A stretch of DNA of 5,111 nucleotides from Deltaproteobacteria bacterium. Lineage in GTDB: Bacteria; Myxococcota_A; Polyangia; Haliangiales; Haliangiaceae. The notes under the pieces were generated by a model. That model was not told the DNA's origin, searched no databases, and was given only the letters and a program-made list of their open reading frames with translations. A program made the translations under genes and the position numbers. The stretch covers positions 1 through 5,111 of the forward strand of contig JACCYD010000554.1 in NCBI GenBank assembly GCA_013696695.1. Reading direction: 5' to 3'. This document shows positions 4,856 through 5,111 of the stretch, piece after piece. Position 1 is the first letter of the stretch, and each line of letters opens with the position of its first letter.

Positions 4856-5111
4856 GTGTCGCTGGAGGGAAAGATCGTGCTCGACCGCTACCTCGTCGAG
4901 GAGGCGATCGGCCGCGGCGCGATGGGCAGCGTGTATCGCGGCCGCCACATCAAGCTGCCGCGTAAGGTCGCGATCAAGGTCCTGCACCCCGATCTGCTTC
5001 ACGAACCGAACATCGTCGAGCGGTTCCATCGCGAGGCGAAGGCCGCCGCGAAGCTGTCGCATCCGAACGTCGTCAACGTCCTCGACTTCGGACAGAGCGA
5101 AGGCCACGAGG
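4856..5111 (+). CDS. Ser/Thr protein kinase, N-terminal part (cut by window edge)
   Basis: The first 85 codons are visible and the frame stays open to the window end. Starting from GTG 4856 the protein opens with LEGKIVLDRYLVEEAIGRGAMGSVYRGRH. The Hanks-type (Pkn-like) N-lobe is clear: glycine loop G19-R-G21-A-M-G24-S-V26, ATP-anchoring K41 in VAIKVL, and helix-C Glu60 in RFHREAKAAAKLSHPNVV. Their spacing is that of an active bacterial Ser/Thr kinase. The catalytic HRD and DFG motifs, any transmembrane segment and sensor domains lie beyond the window. The start is uncertain: GTG 4850 is also in frame, and GTG 4877 has a better Shine-Dalgarno (GGAGGG 4864-4869, 7-nt spacing) but would drop the LEGK segment usual in these kinases. 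It is divergent from the TIGR02996 gene. Confidence 0.9.
   Translation, partial: MSLEGKIVLDRYLVEEAIGRGAMGSVYRGRHIKLPRKVAIKVLHPDLLHEPNIVERFHREAKAAAKLSHPNVVNVLDFGQSEGHE

Overview
The window is GC-rich, with strong third-position G/C in its genes. Its content (two secreted lipoproteins, a stand-alone receiver protein, a TIGR02996 repeat-companion protein and a Hanks-type Ser/Thr kinase) suggests a large-genome myxobacterium (Myxococcota). That placement is inferred from gene families and composition, not from a marker gene.

Layout, left to right. Bases 1-356 hold no convincing gene, but their first 142 bases contain three consecutive hairpins (2-22, 33-101, 105-142). The middle one is a nearly continuous 69-nt stem-loop. 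Next come: a lipoprotein with two carboxypeptidase-regulatory-like segments and a C-terminal c-type heme motif (357-1397, +); a single-domain response regulator (1394-1750, -); a lipoprotein that looks like a beta-propeller (1906-3033, +); a TIGR02996 protein with LRR-like segments (3027-4805, -); and the N-terminal part of a Ser/Thr protein kinase cut by the window edge (4856 onward, +).

The five genes strictly alternate strand, so no two can share an ordinary operon. Both tail-to-tail junctions overlap at the stop codons (4 bp and 7 bp), leaving no room for separate terminators. The first lipoprotein and the response regulator have recognisable Shine-Dalgarno sequences. The second lipoprotein and the TIGR02996 protein lack a well-spaced one; each instead has TGCACC, 17 bp, a -10-like hexamer and then an ATG 6-9 nt later, which would give nearly leaderless mRNAs.

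No shared pathway can be proven. The set is signalling plus envelope proteins: a receiver without a visible sensor partner, a kinase beside a probable protein-interaction scaffold, and two surface or periplasmic lipoproteins, one probably heme-binding. I see no defence system, transposase, tRNA, rRNA or CRISPR array. The least explained part is the structured region at 1-142.
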